Shown: positions 1 through 8,548 of the stretch, in pieces
Position numbering within the stretch: position 1 is the stretch's first letter
How the letters are laid out: each line of letters starts with the position of its first letter
DNA from: CAZAFD01 sp964484785
GTDB taxonomy: Bacteria > Pseudomonadota > Alphaproteobacteria > Rickettsiales > UBA1997
Length of the DNA stretch: 32,434 bases
Reading direction: 5' to 3'
Assembly (NCBI GenBank): GCA_964484785.1
Contig: CAZAFD010000008.1
Span: 1 to 32,434 of the forward strand
The notes under the pieces: model-generated
What the model was told of the DNA's origin: nothing
Databases searched by the model: none
What the model saw: the letters and a program-made list of their open reading frames with translations, nothing else
Made by a program: the position numbers and the translations under genes

Positions 1-55
1 GAGCGCTACAATGGCATTGTAGAGGTCAGGGGTTCGACCCCCCTTGGCTCCACCA
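1..55 (+). tRNA. tRNA-Ala (anticodon GGC), 3' part only
   Basis: The window opens inside a tRNA gene. The 3' half of the D stem (1-4) is followed by a 5-bp anticodon stem (6-10 with 18-22) enclosing the loop ATGGCAT at 11-17, so the anticodon is GGC at 13-15. The T arm is complete: stem 28-32 with 40-44 and loop TTCGACC at 33-39. The 3' acceptor strand is TGGCTCC (45-51), then discriminator A at 52 and an encoded CCA at 53-55. The T at acceptor position 70 would give the G3-U70 pair that defines alanine tRNAs, and discriminator A also fits. The 5' acceptor and most of the D arm lie outside the window. A T-rich tract at 61-68 follows and may help end transcription. Confidence 0.93.
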
Positions 56-160
56 TTTAATTTTTTTTATTCTTCAATATATAGTCCCCAAAGTATTTTG
101 TTAAAAGTTTTGTGATGTTGCTATTTAAATTAATAGTAAATAGCATGCATAAAAATAGTT

Positions 161-195
161 GATTGTTAGAACTAGTAATGTTCTTGTTAACAATC
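161..195. promoter_or_regulatory. Interrupted inverted repeat in the tRNA-ASCH gap
   Basis: In the 190-base gap between tRNA-Ala and the ASCH gene, GATTGTT (161-167) pairs with AACAATC (189-195). Directly inside, AGAAC (168-172) pairs with GTTCT (180-184). The loop is 7 nt and there is a 4-nt bulge on the 3' side. It includes the perfect 10-base palindrome TTGTTAACAA at 184-193. It could be an operator or an RNA hairpin. No T-run follows, so it is not a classic terminator. In sequence this AT-rich, chance cannot be excluded. Confidence 0.3.
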
Positions 196-245
196 ACTTT
201 TATGATATTTTTACAATTAATTATAAAATATAGAATTTTAGTCAA

Positions 246-635
246 ATGACAAAACAACAAAATACTACGATATATGAGTTTTCTATGAGCGATGCTCCGG
301 GTCGTCCATATTTAAAATGGTTAAGTACTGGATTGAAAAAGGCCGAAGGTCGTATCAATACTCAAAAGTACAGAGATTTACAGCTTGGCGATATTGTTAT
401 ATTTCGAAATGCGACCAAAGATAAGTTTATAAAAGGGTCCATTAGCTTTAAACATGAATATAATAGTTTTAAGGAGATGTTAGAAAGCGAAGGTGTTAGC
501 AATATGCTTCCATTTCTCAATAACAATGAAATTCAACAAGGTATCGAGATTTACGAGAGTTTTCCAGGATCGGAGCGGGTACAGCAGTTTGGTTGTGTTG
601 CTCTTGGTATCGAGATCATGGATTTCAAAGTTTAA
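246..635 (+). CDS. ASCH-domain (PUA-like fold) protein
   Basis: A 129-residue single-domain protein that resembles the ASCH family. It carries the hallmark GxKxxEGR motif near residues 30-37 (GLKKAEGRI), the following 'LQLGDIVIF' strand, and the typical later block in which 'F.EML..EG..N.LP' leads to 'GIEIYESFPG'. ASCH domains share the PUA-like beta-barrel and are thought to bind RNA or modified nucleotides; some members hydrolyse N4-acetylcytidine. The substrate here cannot be told from sequence. The gene stands alone on the plus strand. Its stop codon overlaps the stop of the convergent waaA gene by 4 bases. No clear Shine-Dalgarno sequence precedes the ATG. Confidence 0.75.
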   Translation: MTKQQNTTIYEFSMSDAPGRPYLKWLSTGLKKAEGRINTQKYRDLQLGDIVIFRNATKDKFIKGSISFKHEYNSFKEMLESEGVSNMLPFLNNNEIQQGIEIYESFPGSERVQQFGCVALGIEIMDFKV

Positions 636-1921
636 TAAATTTTACTTTTTATCAAGTTTACTATATCATCTACAAGTCCTGTAGACTGGAGCGTTCTGTA
701 ATATGCATTGTTAGCCAATTCTATGCACTTTTTATTTTGCTGTATTAAGTCTTTGATGACTGTAGCAAGCGTTTGGCTTTTATTGTCTGGTAATATAAGA
801 GCGCCGCCGCTTTTTTGTAATTCCTTAAACAGTATTTTGTTGTTTTCTATATATGGCCCAGTTAAAATTGCACAAGATTCTTTTGCGGCTTCTATGGGGT
901 TATGCCCGCCTATATGAGGTAGTAGCGAACCGCTCATAAAAACTATTTTAAATAATTTAAATAAAGTAGATAAAGAACCTAATATATCATATAAGTATAC
1001 TTCGGTTTCGTTTGCGATTTTGTCGTTATGGCTGGCAAGGGCATAGTTTATGTTATATTTATTTAATAATTCTATAACATCTTTGTTTCTATTTGGATGT
1101 CTTAATACTATGCATGTTAATATATTTGGCAGTTGTTTCTTTAGTATTGTATGAGTTTCAAGAATAATTTCTTCTTCTCCTTCATGAGTTGAGTTTACTA
1201 ACCACCTTATATCTCTTTTATTGTTTAATTGAGAGTAAAGGTTTTCATAAAGTTCTGTATTTATTCTTGTATTTTCTACATAAAATTTAATATTACCTCG
1301 ATATTGAGTATTGTTTACGCCTAATAATTTGAATTTATGCTCATTTTCTTTTGTTTGAGCCATACAGGTATCAATGCAGCTAAAAATTTGTTGTCTAAAA
1401 TGTTTATTTATTTTTAACATCCAAAACCTAAAGGATTTTTTAGAAATTTTTGCATTAATTGCTAATATTGGACACTTTTTGTATGTATAATGAATTAAAT
1501 TTGGCCAGAATTCAGATTCGACGTTAACGAATAGATCTGGTTTCCATAATTTAAGAAATTTATTTATTATAATAGGAGAATCTATAGGTAGAAATTTATG
1601 TAAAACTTTATCTTTATTTTTTAAACTATTTAAATTTTTACAAAAAACACTCTTGCTGGTTAGCGAGGAAGTTGTTATTAACACATTTATATCTTTAATT
1701 TTGTTTAATTCTTTAACTAAACACCAAATGGAGTTAAGCTCTCCTACGCTTGCTGCATTGATCCAAATTAATTTTCCAAATAAGTTATCAACTTTGTACA
1801 AACAAAATTTTTCTTTTATACTCTCAAATGTTTCTTTATGTTTATATTTTCTTATAAGCATAAATGGATAAGCAAACAGTAAAAAGATACTTGATAGTAT
1901 TTTGTAAATAAACAGCGTCAT
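632..1921 (-). CDS. waaA: 3-deoxy-D-manno-octulosonic acid (Kdo) transferase
   Basis: This enzyme transfers Kdo from CMP-Kdo onto lipid IVA at the inner face of the cytoplasmic membrane, the first step of the LPS core. The 429 residues match the usual WaaA length. There is an N-terminal membrane-anchoring helix (about residues 4-22). The 'NAASVGE' motif has the presumed catalytic Glu at position 61. Other family blocks are 'ESEFWPNLI', 'NAKIS..S', 'VLRHPNR' and the C-terminal 'GGHNPIEAA', the nucleotide-sugar binding region of GT-B glycosyltransferases. It starts 2 bases after the stop of the ELM1-family gene, so the two are probably co-transcribed. Its presence implies the cell makes at least Kdo-lipid A, which not all rickettsial lineages do. 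Confidence 0.93.
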   Translation of the reverse strand: MTLFIYKILSSIFLLFAYPFMLIRKYKHKETFESIKEKFCLYKVDNLFGKLIWINAASVGELNSIWCLVKELNKIKDINVLITTSSLTSKSVFCKNLNSLKNKDKVLHKFLPIDSPIIINKFLKLWKPDLFVNVESEFWPNLIHYTYKKCPILAINAKISKKSFRFWMLKINKHFRQQIFSCIDTCMAQTKENEHKFKLLGVNNTQYRGNIKFYVENTRINTELYENLYSQLNNKRDIRWLVNSTHEGEEEIILETHTILKKQLPNILTCIVLRHPNRNKDVIELLNKYNINYALASHNDKIANETEVYLYDILGSLSTLFKLFKIVFMSGSLLPHIGGHNPIEAAKESCAILTGPYIENNKILFKELQKSGGALILPDNKSQTLATVIKDLIQQNKKCIELANNAYYRTLQSTGLVDDIVNLIKSKIY

Positions 1922-1923
1922 TT

Positions 1924-2901
1924 CTATAGTAATGTTTTTATTTTTTGAACTAGGTCTGGTAGTTCGTTAAATGGTTTATTATTAAACTCTTCTAAAATAT
2001 TTGTATTAAGCGTAAATTCCTTTATCAGATTATTTGCAAGCAAGTTGTTACAAAATTTTATATGTTTTTTGTGCAGACTTTCTTCTGGCTTGAATACGTA
2101 AAGTGATTTACCCAGGGCTAATATTTCAGATATCATGCTAATTGAGTCGCCTGTGGCAATTACTATTGGTGATAGATTTATCATAGCATAATATGGATTC
2201 AAATTTTGTTCATTGTTAGCTTTTTCTTGCCAGTCGAATAGATAAAACTGACACGATATATTGTTTTTTATTTCTTTTATACAGGCACGACTAGTTCTTC
2301 TACTGGTTGTAATTAATAGTGTAGCAGCTAATTTATCTGCGATTTGTGATACTCTATTGATAAAGAGTCCGAATAAATTCGGGTCGTATTTTTTAGTTTT
2401 TGTGTCTCCCCCCACAACAAGAGCAATAAAAGGTTTCGTTAAGTTCGCATTAGTTTGTATAAATTTACTGGTGTCTTTATCTATAATTTCTTTTTCCAAT
2501 GAACACAGCGATCCATTAATTCTAATTATATTATGATATTTGTCTTTAATACACTTATCGTGATTTGGTAAAATAACAGCAGCGAAATATTTAAAGCTAT
2601 ACTCTGGATTTAAAATACTTATTATTTTTGCCTTGCGACAAATATGTTGTTTGATATATAGAGCAAGTTTTGTTAATCTTCTACCCGAAAAAATTATAAG
2701 GTCCAAATTGTCTAAGTTTTGAAGAAAGGTTAAACTAGTTTTTTTTATACCAATGAGACCTTTTCTTAAAATATTTGGAATCTTAATAAACGTATTATAT
2801 GATATTGTTTGTATATTAACATCATTGCTTAAAGATTTGGCCAAAGTAATACTTTGTTTGCTGCTGCCTACTTTATTATCTACTAGAACTAAAATTTTCA
2901 T
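1924..2901 (-). CDS. ELM1-family (mitochondrial fission ELM1-like) protein
   Basis: A 325-residue protein that resembles the ELM1/DUF1022 family found across alphaproteobacteria and in plant mitochondria. Visible family signatures are 'SKQSITLAKSL' near the N terminus, 'DLIIFSGRR' (about residues 87-95), 'LVVGGDTKTKKYD' mid-protein, 'TTSRRTS', and the C-terminal block 'NPYYAMI..S..VIATGDSISMISE', which resembles the donor-binding half of GT-B glycosyltransferases. The bacterial role is not established. Sitting 2 bases upstream of waaA on the same strand, it may act in envelope glycolipid assembly; that is an inference from context only. Confidence 0.85.
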   Translation of the reverse strand: MKILVLVDNKVGSSKQSITLAKSLSNDVNIQTISYNTFIKIPNILRKGLIGIKKTSLTFLQNLDNLDLIIFSGRRLTKLALYIKQHICRKAKIISILNPEYSFKYFAAVILPNHDKCIKDKYHNIIRINGSLCSLEKEIIDKDTSKFIQTNANLTKPFIALVVGGDTKTKKYDPNLFGLFINRVSQIADKLAATLLITTSRRTSRACIKEIKNNISCQFYLFDWQEKANNEQNLNPYYAMINLSPIVIATGDSISMISEILALGKSLYVFKPEESLHKKHIKFCNNLLANNLIKEFTLNTNILEEFNNKPFNELPDLVQKIKTLL

Positions 2902-3015
2902 CCAAAATAACGTGAAGTATTTATTTAATAATTTAATAAATGAGTATAGTGTATGTAAAAGTATAATATTCTAAACAAAAAGCAAGTCCTTCTTAGACAT
3001 TGTAAAATCTATTTA

Positions 3016-3043
3016 TTGAAAAATTTTTTTTCTTATGTAGAAT
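3016..3043 (+). promoter_or_regulatory. Probable promoter of pccB-pccA-hisS
   Basis: TTGAAA at 3016-3021, a 16-base spacer, then TAGAAT at 3038-3043. Transcription would start near 3050, giving a leader of only about 7 nt to the ATG at 3057 or about 28 nt to the in-frame ATG at 3078. It lies in the divergent gap between the ELM1-family gene and pccB. Confidence 0.5.
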
Positions 3044-3056
3044 ACAAAAAATATTT

Positions 3057-4601
3057 ATGAATAGACGATTACTCTGCATGGTAGATGACAGTATTTTGAA
3101 TCAAAAAAGAGAAGAAGCATTAATTGGTGGTGGTTTTGAGAAAATAGGTAAACAACATGACCAGGGAAAGTTAACCGCGAGAGAAAGAATTGAAGTACTT
3201 TTAGATCCAAACTCATTTGAAGAATATGGCCTATACATAGAACATAGGTGTGTGGATTTTGGTATGCAAAATAAAAAGATAAGCGGTGATGGTGTTGTGA
3301 CTGGTTCTGGTACTATTAATGGAAGATTGGTTTTCGTATATGCTCAGGATTTTACAGTAATGGGTGGATCGCTTGGTCAGGCGCAAGCACAAAAGATTGA
3401 AAGAATTATTAACATGGCCTTAAAGGCTAAATGTCCGGTTATAGGCATGCTAGATTCTGGTGGCGCAAGAATACAAGAAGGTGTTGATGCCTTGGGAGGC
3501 TATGGAAAAATATTCCAACGTATTGTGGATGCCTCTGGTGTTATTCCTCAAATATCTTTAATTATGGGACCGTGCGCCGGTGGAGCTGTGTATGCTCCGG
3601 CTTTAACAGATTTTATTTTTATGACAGAAGGAACATCCTATATGTTTTTAACGGGGCCAGATGTTGTAAAAACTGTTACAAATGAAAATGTAGACAAAGA
3701 GACTCTTGGCGGTGCATCCATACACGGCCCAGTGAGCGGGGTATGTGATAAAGTGTATTCCAATGATATAGATGTTCTACTGCAGACAAGAAGATTACTT
3801 GATTTTCTACCATTGAATAATAAGGATCAGATTCCTGAGATTGAGTCATTTGATACACCGGATAGATTAGATACATCTCTAAATACCTTGGTACCCGAAA
3901 ATTCAGGTTTGGCGTATGATATTAAGGAATTGATCTTAAAAATAGTAGACGAGGGCGATTTTTTTGAATTGAAACCTGATTTTGCTAAAAATATTGTGAT
4001 AGGTTTTGCCAGAATGGATGGTAGAAGTGTTGGAATAGTTGCTAATCAGCCTATGGAGTTAGCGGGTACTCTAGATATTAATGCCTCTAGAAAAGCAGCT
4101 AGGTTTATTAGATTTTGTGATGCTTTCAATATTCCAATAATTACTTTAGTCGATACTTCAGGTTTTTTACCTGGTACTGCTCAGGAGTATAATGCCATAA
4201 TTAATCATGGTGCTAAACTGCTATATGCCTATGCCGAAGCATCGGTACCTAAGATTACTGTTATTACTAGAAAAGCTTACGGTGGCGCTTATATTACTAT
4301 GGGATCTAGACATTTACGTGGTGATTTAAACTATGCTTGGAATAACGCAGAGATAGCCGTAATGGGAGCAGAAGGAGCTGTTAATATAATGTATAAGAAT
4401 TTAACAGACGATGAAAGGATGGATAAAATTAGAGAATATAAAAATAAATTTGCCACACCTTTCTTTGCGGCTTCAAGGGGTTATATAGATGAAGTTATAT
4501 CGCCACAAATTACCAGAAAACGTTTGTGTGATGGTTTGAGATTTTTAAGAAATAAATCTGTTAGCGTACCAAACAAGAAACACGATAATTTACCACTATA
4601 G
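3057..4601 (+). CDS. pccB: Propionyl-CoA carboxylase beta subunit
   Basis: This is the carboxyltransferase subunit. It moves the carboxyl group from carboxybiotin on PccA to propionyl-CoA, making methylmalonyl-CoA. The 514 residues cover both crotonase-fold halves. Visible blocks are 'GKLTARERI', 'GMLDSGGARIQEG', 'GPCAGGAVYAPALTDF' (N-terminal oxyanion-hole region), 'VDTSGFLPGTAQEY', 'KAYGGAYITMGS' and 'AEIAVMGAEGAVNI'. Family members usually begin close to 'L..KR.EA..GGG', so the internal ATG at 3078 (giving MVDDS...) may be the true start. The first seven residues from 3057 look unlike the family. Neither ATG has a clear ribosome binding site. It is followed 13 bases later by pccA. Confidence 0.93.
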   Translation: MNRRLLCMVDDSILNQKREEALIGGGFEKIGKQHDQGKLTARERIEVLLDPNSFEEYGLYIEHRCVDFGMQNKKISGDGVVTGSGTINGRLVFVYAQDFTVMGGSLGQAQAQKIERIINMALKAKCPVIGMLDSGGARIQEGVDALGGYGKIFQRIVDASGVIPQISLIMGPCAGGAVYAPALTDFIFMTEGTSYMFLTGPDVVKTVTNENVDKETLGGASIHGPVSGVCDKVYSNDIDVLLQTRRLLDFLPLNNKDQIPEIESFDTPDRLDTSLNTLVPENSGLAYDIKELILKIVDEGDFFELKPDFAKNIVIGFARMDGRSVGIVANQPMELAGTLDINASRKAARFIRFCDAFNIPIITLVDTSGFLPGTAQEYNAIINHGAKLLYAYAEASVPKITVITRKAYGGAYITMGSRHLRGDLNYAWNNAEIAVMGAEGAVNIMYKNLTDDERMDKIREYKNKFATPFFAASRGYIDEVISPQITRKRLCDGLRFLRNKSVSVPNKKHDNLPL

Positions 4602-4604
4602 GAG
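4600..4604 (+). promoter_or_regulatory. Ribosome binding site of pccA
   Basis: AGGAG overlaps the pccB stop codon and lies 10 bases before the pccA ATG. It is one of the few strong Shine-Dalgarno sequences in this window and supports the start at 4615. Confidence 0.7.
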
Positions 4605-4614
4605 AAATCGCAAT

Positions 4615-6615
4615 ATGTTATCAAGAGAGAAGATTTTAATAGCAAATAGAGGGGAAATTGCTTGCAGAATTATTAAAACAGCTAAAAAAATGGGTATAGC
4701 TACTGTTGCGGTTTATTCTGAAGCTGATTCAAATGCTCTACATGTTAAAATGGCTGATGAAGCAGTATTTTTAGGTGGTTCATTGGCAAGTGAAAGTTAT
4801 TTAGATATTAAAAAAATAGTCAATGCAGCTAAAAAAACGGGTGCAACATATGTCCATCCGGGATACGGCTTTTTGTCGGAAAATGCAAAATTTGCGGCAG
4901 CTTTAGAAAAAGAAAAAATAGGATTTATAGCTCCTCCTGTAGAGGCTATAAAAAAGATGGGTGATAAAATACAGTCCAAGAAAATTGCCAAGGATGCTGG
5001 TGTTAGTACAACTCCAGGTTATTGTGGCGTGATTCATGATTCTGATGAGGCTGTTAAAATTGCGGCAAAAATTGGTTTTCCTGTTATGATTAAAGCCACC
5101 AGCGGAGGAGGTGGTAAGGGAATGAGAATGGTTGAGACTAAAGAAGATGTAAAAGAAGCTTTTGAAAGTGCGACCAATGAAGCCATAAACAGTTTTGGCG
5201 ATGGTAGAGTGTTTATTGAAAAATTTATTGAAGATCCTAGACATATTGAGATTCAAGTTATTGGTGATAAGTATGGTAATATTGTATGTCTTAGTGATAG
5301 AGAGTGTTCAATCCAGAGAAATCATCAGAAAATTATAGAAGAAGCACCTAGTTCTTTTATAGATGAAAAGACTAGAAAAAAAATGTATTCTCAGGCTGTG
5401 TCTTTGTGTAAAAAAGTTGGCTACTATTCTGCTGGTACGCTAGAGTTTATGGTTGATAAGAAGAAAAATTTCTATTTTTTGGAAATGAATACTAGATTAC
5501 AAGTAGAGCATGGTGTAACTGAGTTTGTAACTGGATTAGACCTTGTGGAACAAATGATTAGAGTAGAACGTGGTGAAAAGCTATCCTTCAGTCAGAAAGA
5601 TGTTGTACTTCGTGGCTGGGCTATGGAATGTAGAATTTGCGCTGAAGACCCTAGTAGAAACTTTTTACCTTCTTCTGGTAGAATAAACAGATATATAGAA
5701 CCTACAGACATTGATAATGTAAGGGTTGATACAGGTGTTTATGAAGGATTTGAGGTTAGTGCATTTTACGACAGTATGGTTGCTAAATTGATGACATATG
5801 CGCCAAGTAGAGACTTGTGTATAGAAAAGATGCAACAGGCCTTGGGTAGTTTTTATATAAATGGTATTTCTCATAATATGAGTTTCTTAGAAACCATTAT
5901 GTATAACGAAAGATTTAAAAACGGTGATATTAGTACCAATTTTATTAATCAGGAGTTTGCTTCAGGGTTCAAGACTAATACTATTGATGGTAAAAATAAA
6001 ATTACTATTGGCGGCATTTCCTTATTCATGTTTTATAAAAATTATACAAGGTTTCTTATAAATAATAAACATGGCCTTGATAGAAAAAAGATTATTCTAA
6101 ACAATAAATGGGTAGTTGAAATAGATAATGTAAAATTTCTTTCTACTATAGAAGCAAAGAATGATTATTTATATGTTGAATGTGATGGTGATTATTTTGT
6201 TATAGATAGCGGCTGGCAGCATGGAGATAATATATTCAGAGGCAAAGTGAACGCTGAAGAGGTAAATGTTAAAATTTTAGCTGATGACAGAGCTGGTACA
6301 TATAAGTTACAATATAAAGGTTCTATTGCTACGGTAAAAATTAGAGATACAAGAGTTTCAGAATTGGGTAAGTTTATGCCGGCAATCAATCCGAATCAAG
6401 CTCCAAAGGAGTTAAAAGTCCCAATTACTGGCAAACTAACCAAAATTAAAGTTGCACCTGGTACTCTTGTCAAGGCGGGGTCAGAGTTGTGTTCTATTGA
6501 AGCTATGAAAATGGAGAACATTATCAGAACTGACTATGATGTAATTATTAAGAAAATCAATGCCCGGGTAAATGATCTAGTACATGTTAATGATATTATA
6601 ATGGAATTTGAATAG
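4615..6615 (+). CDS. pccA: Propionyl-CoA carboxylase alpha subunit (biotin carboxylase plus biotin carrier)
   Basis: The alpha subunit carboxylates its own biotin using ATP and bicarbonate. Over 666 residues the order is: biotin carboxylase N-terminal domain ('KILIANRGEIACRII'), ATP-grasp domain with the glycine-rich 'SGGGGKGMRMV' loop, 'ECSIQRNHQKIIEEAPS' and 'EMNTRLQVEHGVTE', a biotin carboxylase C-terminal domain, a linker/BT region of about 150 residues, and a C-terminal biotinyl domain with the intact biotinylation motif 'EAMKMEN'. The Lys in that motif is the biotin attachment site, so the protein depends on biotin and a biotin ligase. It lies between pccB and hisS in one transcription unit. 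Confidence 0.95.
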   Translation: MLSREKILIANRGEIACRIIKTAKKMGIATVAVYSEADSNALHVKMADEAVFLGGSLASESYLDIKKIVNAAKKTGATYVHPGYGFLSENAKFAAALEKEKIGFIAPPVEAIKKMGDKIQSKKIAKDAGVSTTPGYCGVIHDSDEAVKIAAKIGFPVMIKATSGGGGKGMRMVETKEDVKEAFESATNEAINSFGDGRVFIEKFIEDPRHIEIQVIGDKYGNIVCLSDRECSIQRNHQKIIEEAPSSFIDEKTRKKMYSQAVSLCKKVGYYSAGTLEFMVDKKKNFYFLEMNTRLQVEHGVTEFVTGLDLVEQMIRVERGEKLSFSQKDVVLRGWAMECRICAEDPSRNFLPSSGRINRYIEPTDIDNVRVDTGVYEGFEVSAFYDSMVAKLMTYAPSRDLCIEKMQQALGSFYINGISHNMSFLETIMYNERFKNGDISTNFINQEFASGFKTNTIDGKNKITIGGISLFMFYKNYTRFLINNKHGLDRKKIILNNKWVVEIDNVKFLSTIEAKNDYLYVECDGDYFVIDSGWQHGDNIFRGKVNAEEVNVKILADDRAGTYKLQYKGSIATVKIRDTRVSELGKFMPAINPNQAPKELKVPITGKLTKIKVAPGTLVKAGSELCSIEAMKMENIIRTDYDVIIKKINARVNDLVHVNDIIMEFE

Positions 6616-6618
6616 AAA

Positions 6619-7968
6619 ATGGATTTAGAAAAGGTCCAACCACGTATATTGCCTGGTTTTATGGAATTACTTCCACAGGAACAACTTGTCTTTAATAGGA
6701 TTTTAGATATCATTAGATACAATTATGAGTTGTTTGGTTTTACACCAATGGATACTCCAGTAATGGAACTATCCAAAGTGCTTTTGGCTAAAGCGGGCGG
6801 AGAAACAGAAAAACAAATTTATAGATTTCAAAAGGGAGATAATGATTTATCTTTAAGGTTTGATCTTACTGTACCCTTAGCACGATACGTGGCCATGCAT
6901 TACAATGATTTAGTTTTTCCTTTTAAGAGATATCAAATCGCAAAGGTATATAGAGGAGAAAGACCCCAGCGAGGTAGGTTTAGGGAATTTTATCAATGTG
7001 ATATAGATGTCATAGATCAGGATAATTTAAGTATAGATGTAGATGGCGAAATGCCTGCTGTTATATCTTGTATCTTTAGAGATTTAGGCATAACAAAATT
7101 TACTATAAGAATTAGCAATCGTAAATTGTTAATTGGTTATTTACAATTTTTAGGTATCAGCGAAAAATCGCAAGATGTTTTAAGAATTATAGATAAGATT
7201 GATAAAATCGGGCAAAAAGTTGTAATTGATGAATTAGGAAACTTAGGTCTAAGCGAAGACAAAATTAGTAGTATAATTGATTTAATTTCAGTAAAAGTAA
7301 AAAATTTTGATTTAATTAATTATTTGCGAGATCTCAGGATCGATAATCAAATGTTTATAGACGGCATAAGAGAGCTAGAAAGCGTTTTAAATACATTAAA
7401 GAGAAATTTTTTTATAGACGACGATAGATATTGTACTGATTTAACTATAGTGAGAGGATTGGATTATTATACAGGGACTATTTATGAAACAATATTAGAT
7501 GATTATCCAGAAATTGGGAGTATATGTTCTGGTGGTCGTTATGATAATTTAACTGGTTTTTATACAAATAAAAAGTTTCAAGGAGTTGGAATATCAATAG
7601 GTGTTACCCGTTTGTTTGATCAATTGCTTTCAAGAAATTTAATTAATATTAAAGATAAAACTACGCTAGATGCTTTAGTATTATATCTAAACGATGACGA
7701 CAAAGAAGATTCTTTAAAATTTTTGAATTTTTTGAGAAGTCATAATGTAAGAAGTGATATTTATATTAGTAACACCAAATTAAAAAATAAGTTAAATTAT
7801 GCTAATAAAATAAATGTTCCTTTTGTGGTGATACTAGGAGAAAACGAAAGAAAACATCATAGTGTCATGCTAAGAAATATGAAGACCGGCGAGCAAGGTG
7901 AGGTAAACTATGAAGAATGCACGCGTATGCTGGGAAATATAGAAAAAGATAAACTAATAAATATCTAG
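6619..7968 (+). CDS. hisS: Histidyl-tRNA synthetase
   Basis: A class II aminoacyl-tRNA synthetase that charges tRNA-His. The 449 residues include 'PRILPGFMELLP' at the N terminus, motif 2 'KVYRGERPQRGRFREFYQCD', the histidine-specific motif 'RGLDYYTGTIYE', motif 3 region 'GGRYDNL' through 'GVGISIGVTRL', and a C-terminal anticodon-binding domain ending near 'VMLRNMKTGEQ'. It starts 3 bases after the pccA stop, without its own visible ribosome binding site, so it probably depends on transcription and perhaps translational coupling from the pcc genes. Its stop codon directly abuts that of the convergent trmL. Confidence 0.95.
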   Translation: MDLEKVQPRILPGFMELLPQEQLVFNRILDIIRYNYELFGFTPMDTPVMELSKVLLAKAGGETEKQIYRFQKGDNDLSLRFDLTVPLARYVAMHYNDLVFPFKRYQIAKVYRGERPQRGRFREFYQCDIDVIDQDNLSIDVDGEMPAVISCIFRDLGITKFTIRISNRKLLIGYLQFLGISEKSQDVLRIIDKIDKIGQKVVIDELGNLGLSEDKISSIIDLISVKVKNFDLINYLRDLRIDNQMFIDGIRELESVLNTLKRNFFIDDDRYCTDLTIVRGLDYYTGTIYETILDDYPEIGSICSGGRYDNLTGFYTNKKFQGVGISIGVTRLFDQLLSRNLINIKDKTTLDALVLYLNDDDKEDSLKFLNFLRSHNVRSDIYISNTKLKNKLNYANKINVPFVVILGENERKHHSVMLRNMKTGEQGEVNYEECTRMLGNIEKDKLINI

Positions 7969-8415
7969 TTATAATAATTTACACTGTCGCATAGCCTCTC
8001 CGGTGACCATAGCAAGACTTATTGCTACATTTAAGCAACGCATGTTGTTGCACATAGGAATAACTAGCCTAGCATCTACGCTCTGGTGAATGGAGTCTGG
8101 TACGCCAGCAGATTCTCGTCCAACCATAACAATGTCATCTTGATTGAAGGTAAAATTTGTATATTTTATAGCACCTTTTGTAGTCATTAAGATAACTCTG
8201 GACCCAGCGTTCGCTTTTTTAAAGCTGTTAAAGTCTTCGTATTTTGTCAATTTAACTTTATGAAAATAATCCATGGCAGATCTTCTGATTTTTTTATCAT
8301 CCCAAGGAAATCCGCATGGTTCTATAATTATTAATTCTAAATTTAAACATGCTGCTAGACGCATTATAGTTCCAACGTTACCAGCTATGTCTGGTTGATA
8401 TAGTGCTAACTTCAT
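7969..8415 (-). CDS. trmL: tRNA (cytidine/uridine(34)-2'-O)-methyltransferase, SPOUT family
   Basis: TrmL methylates the ribose of the wobble nucleotide in certain leucine tRNAs. The ATG at 8415 is chosen because family members begin directly with 'M.LALYQPDIAGNVG'; the reading frame stays open upstream to 8568 but those 51 residues are unlike the family and would overlap the divergent gene at 8549. From 8415 the protein has 148 residues, close to the usual 150-160. Visible SPOUT features are 'PDIAGNVGTIMRLAACL', 'EPCGFPWDDKKIRRSAMDY', 'VMVGRESAGVPD' and the knot motif 'LVIPMCNNMRCLNVAISLAM'. Confidence 0.92.
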   Translation of the reverse strand: MKLALYQPDIAGNVGTIMRLAACLNLELIIIEPCGFPWDDKKIRRSAMDYFHKVKLTKYEDFNSFKKANAGSRVILMTTKGAIKYTNFTFNQDDIVMVGRESAGVPDSIHQSVDARLVIPMCNNMRCLNVAISLAMVTGEAMRQCKLL

Positions 8416-8504
8416 ATAAGTTAAATTATTTGGTACATATATGCTATATATTGTATTTGAAAAAACAAGCAAGGTTTTTAAAAGTATTGCAATTAACTTT
8501 TGTA

Positions 8505-8510
8505 TATAAT
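8505..8510 (+). promoter_or_regulatory. Possible -10 element for the SurA/PpiD-like gene
   Basis: A perfect TATAAT lies 39 bases before the ATG at 8549, in the divergent trmL gap. TTGCAA at 8487-8492 is only 12 bases upstream, too close for a normal -35 box, so the promoter is incomplete by consensus. Confidence 0.3.
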
Positions 8511-8548
8511 TTAATCTATGTACAAATTGCTTATATAACACAATTAGT

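Noticed and set aside
57..260. Minus-strand 67-codon frame in the tRNA-ASCH gap
   Set aside because: Low-complexity Asn/Ile/Lys translation of AT-rich intergenic sequence; overlaps the ASCH start and has no promoter or family resemblance.
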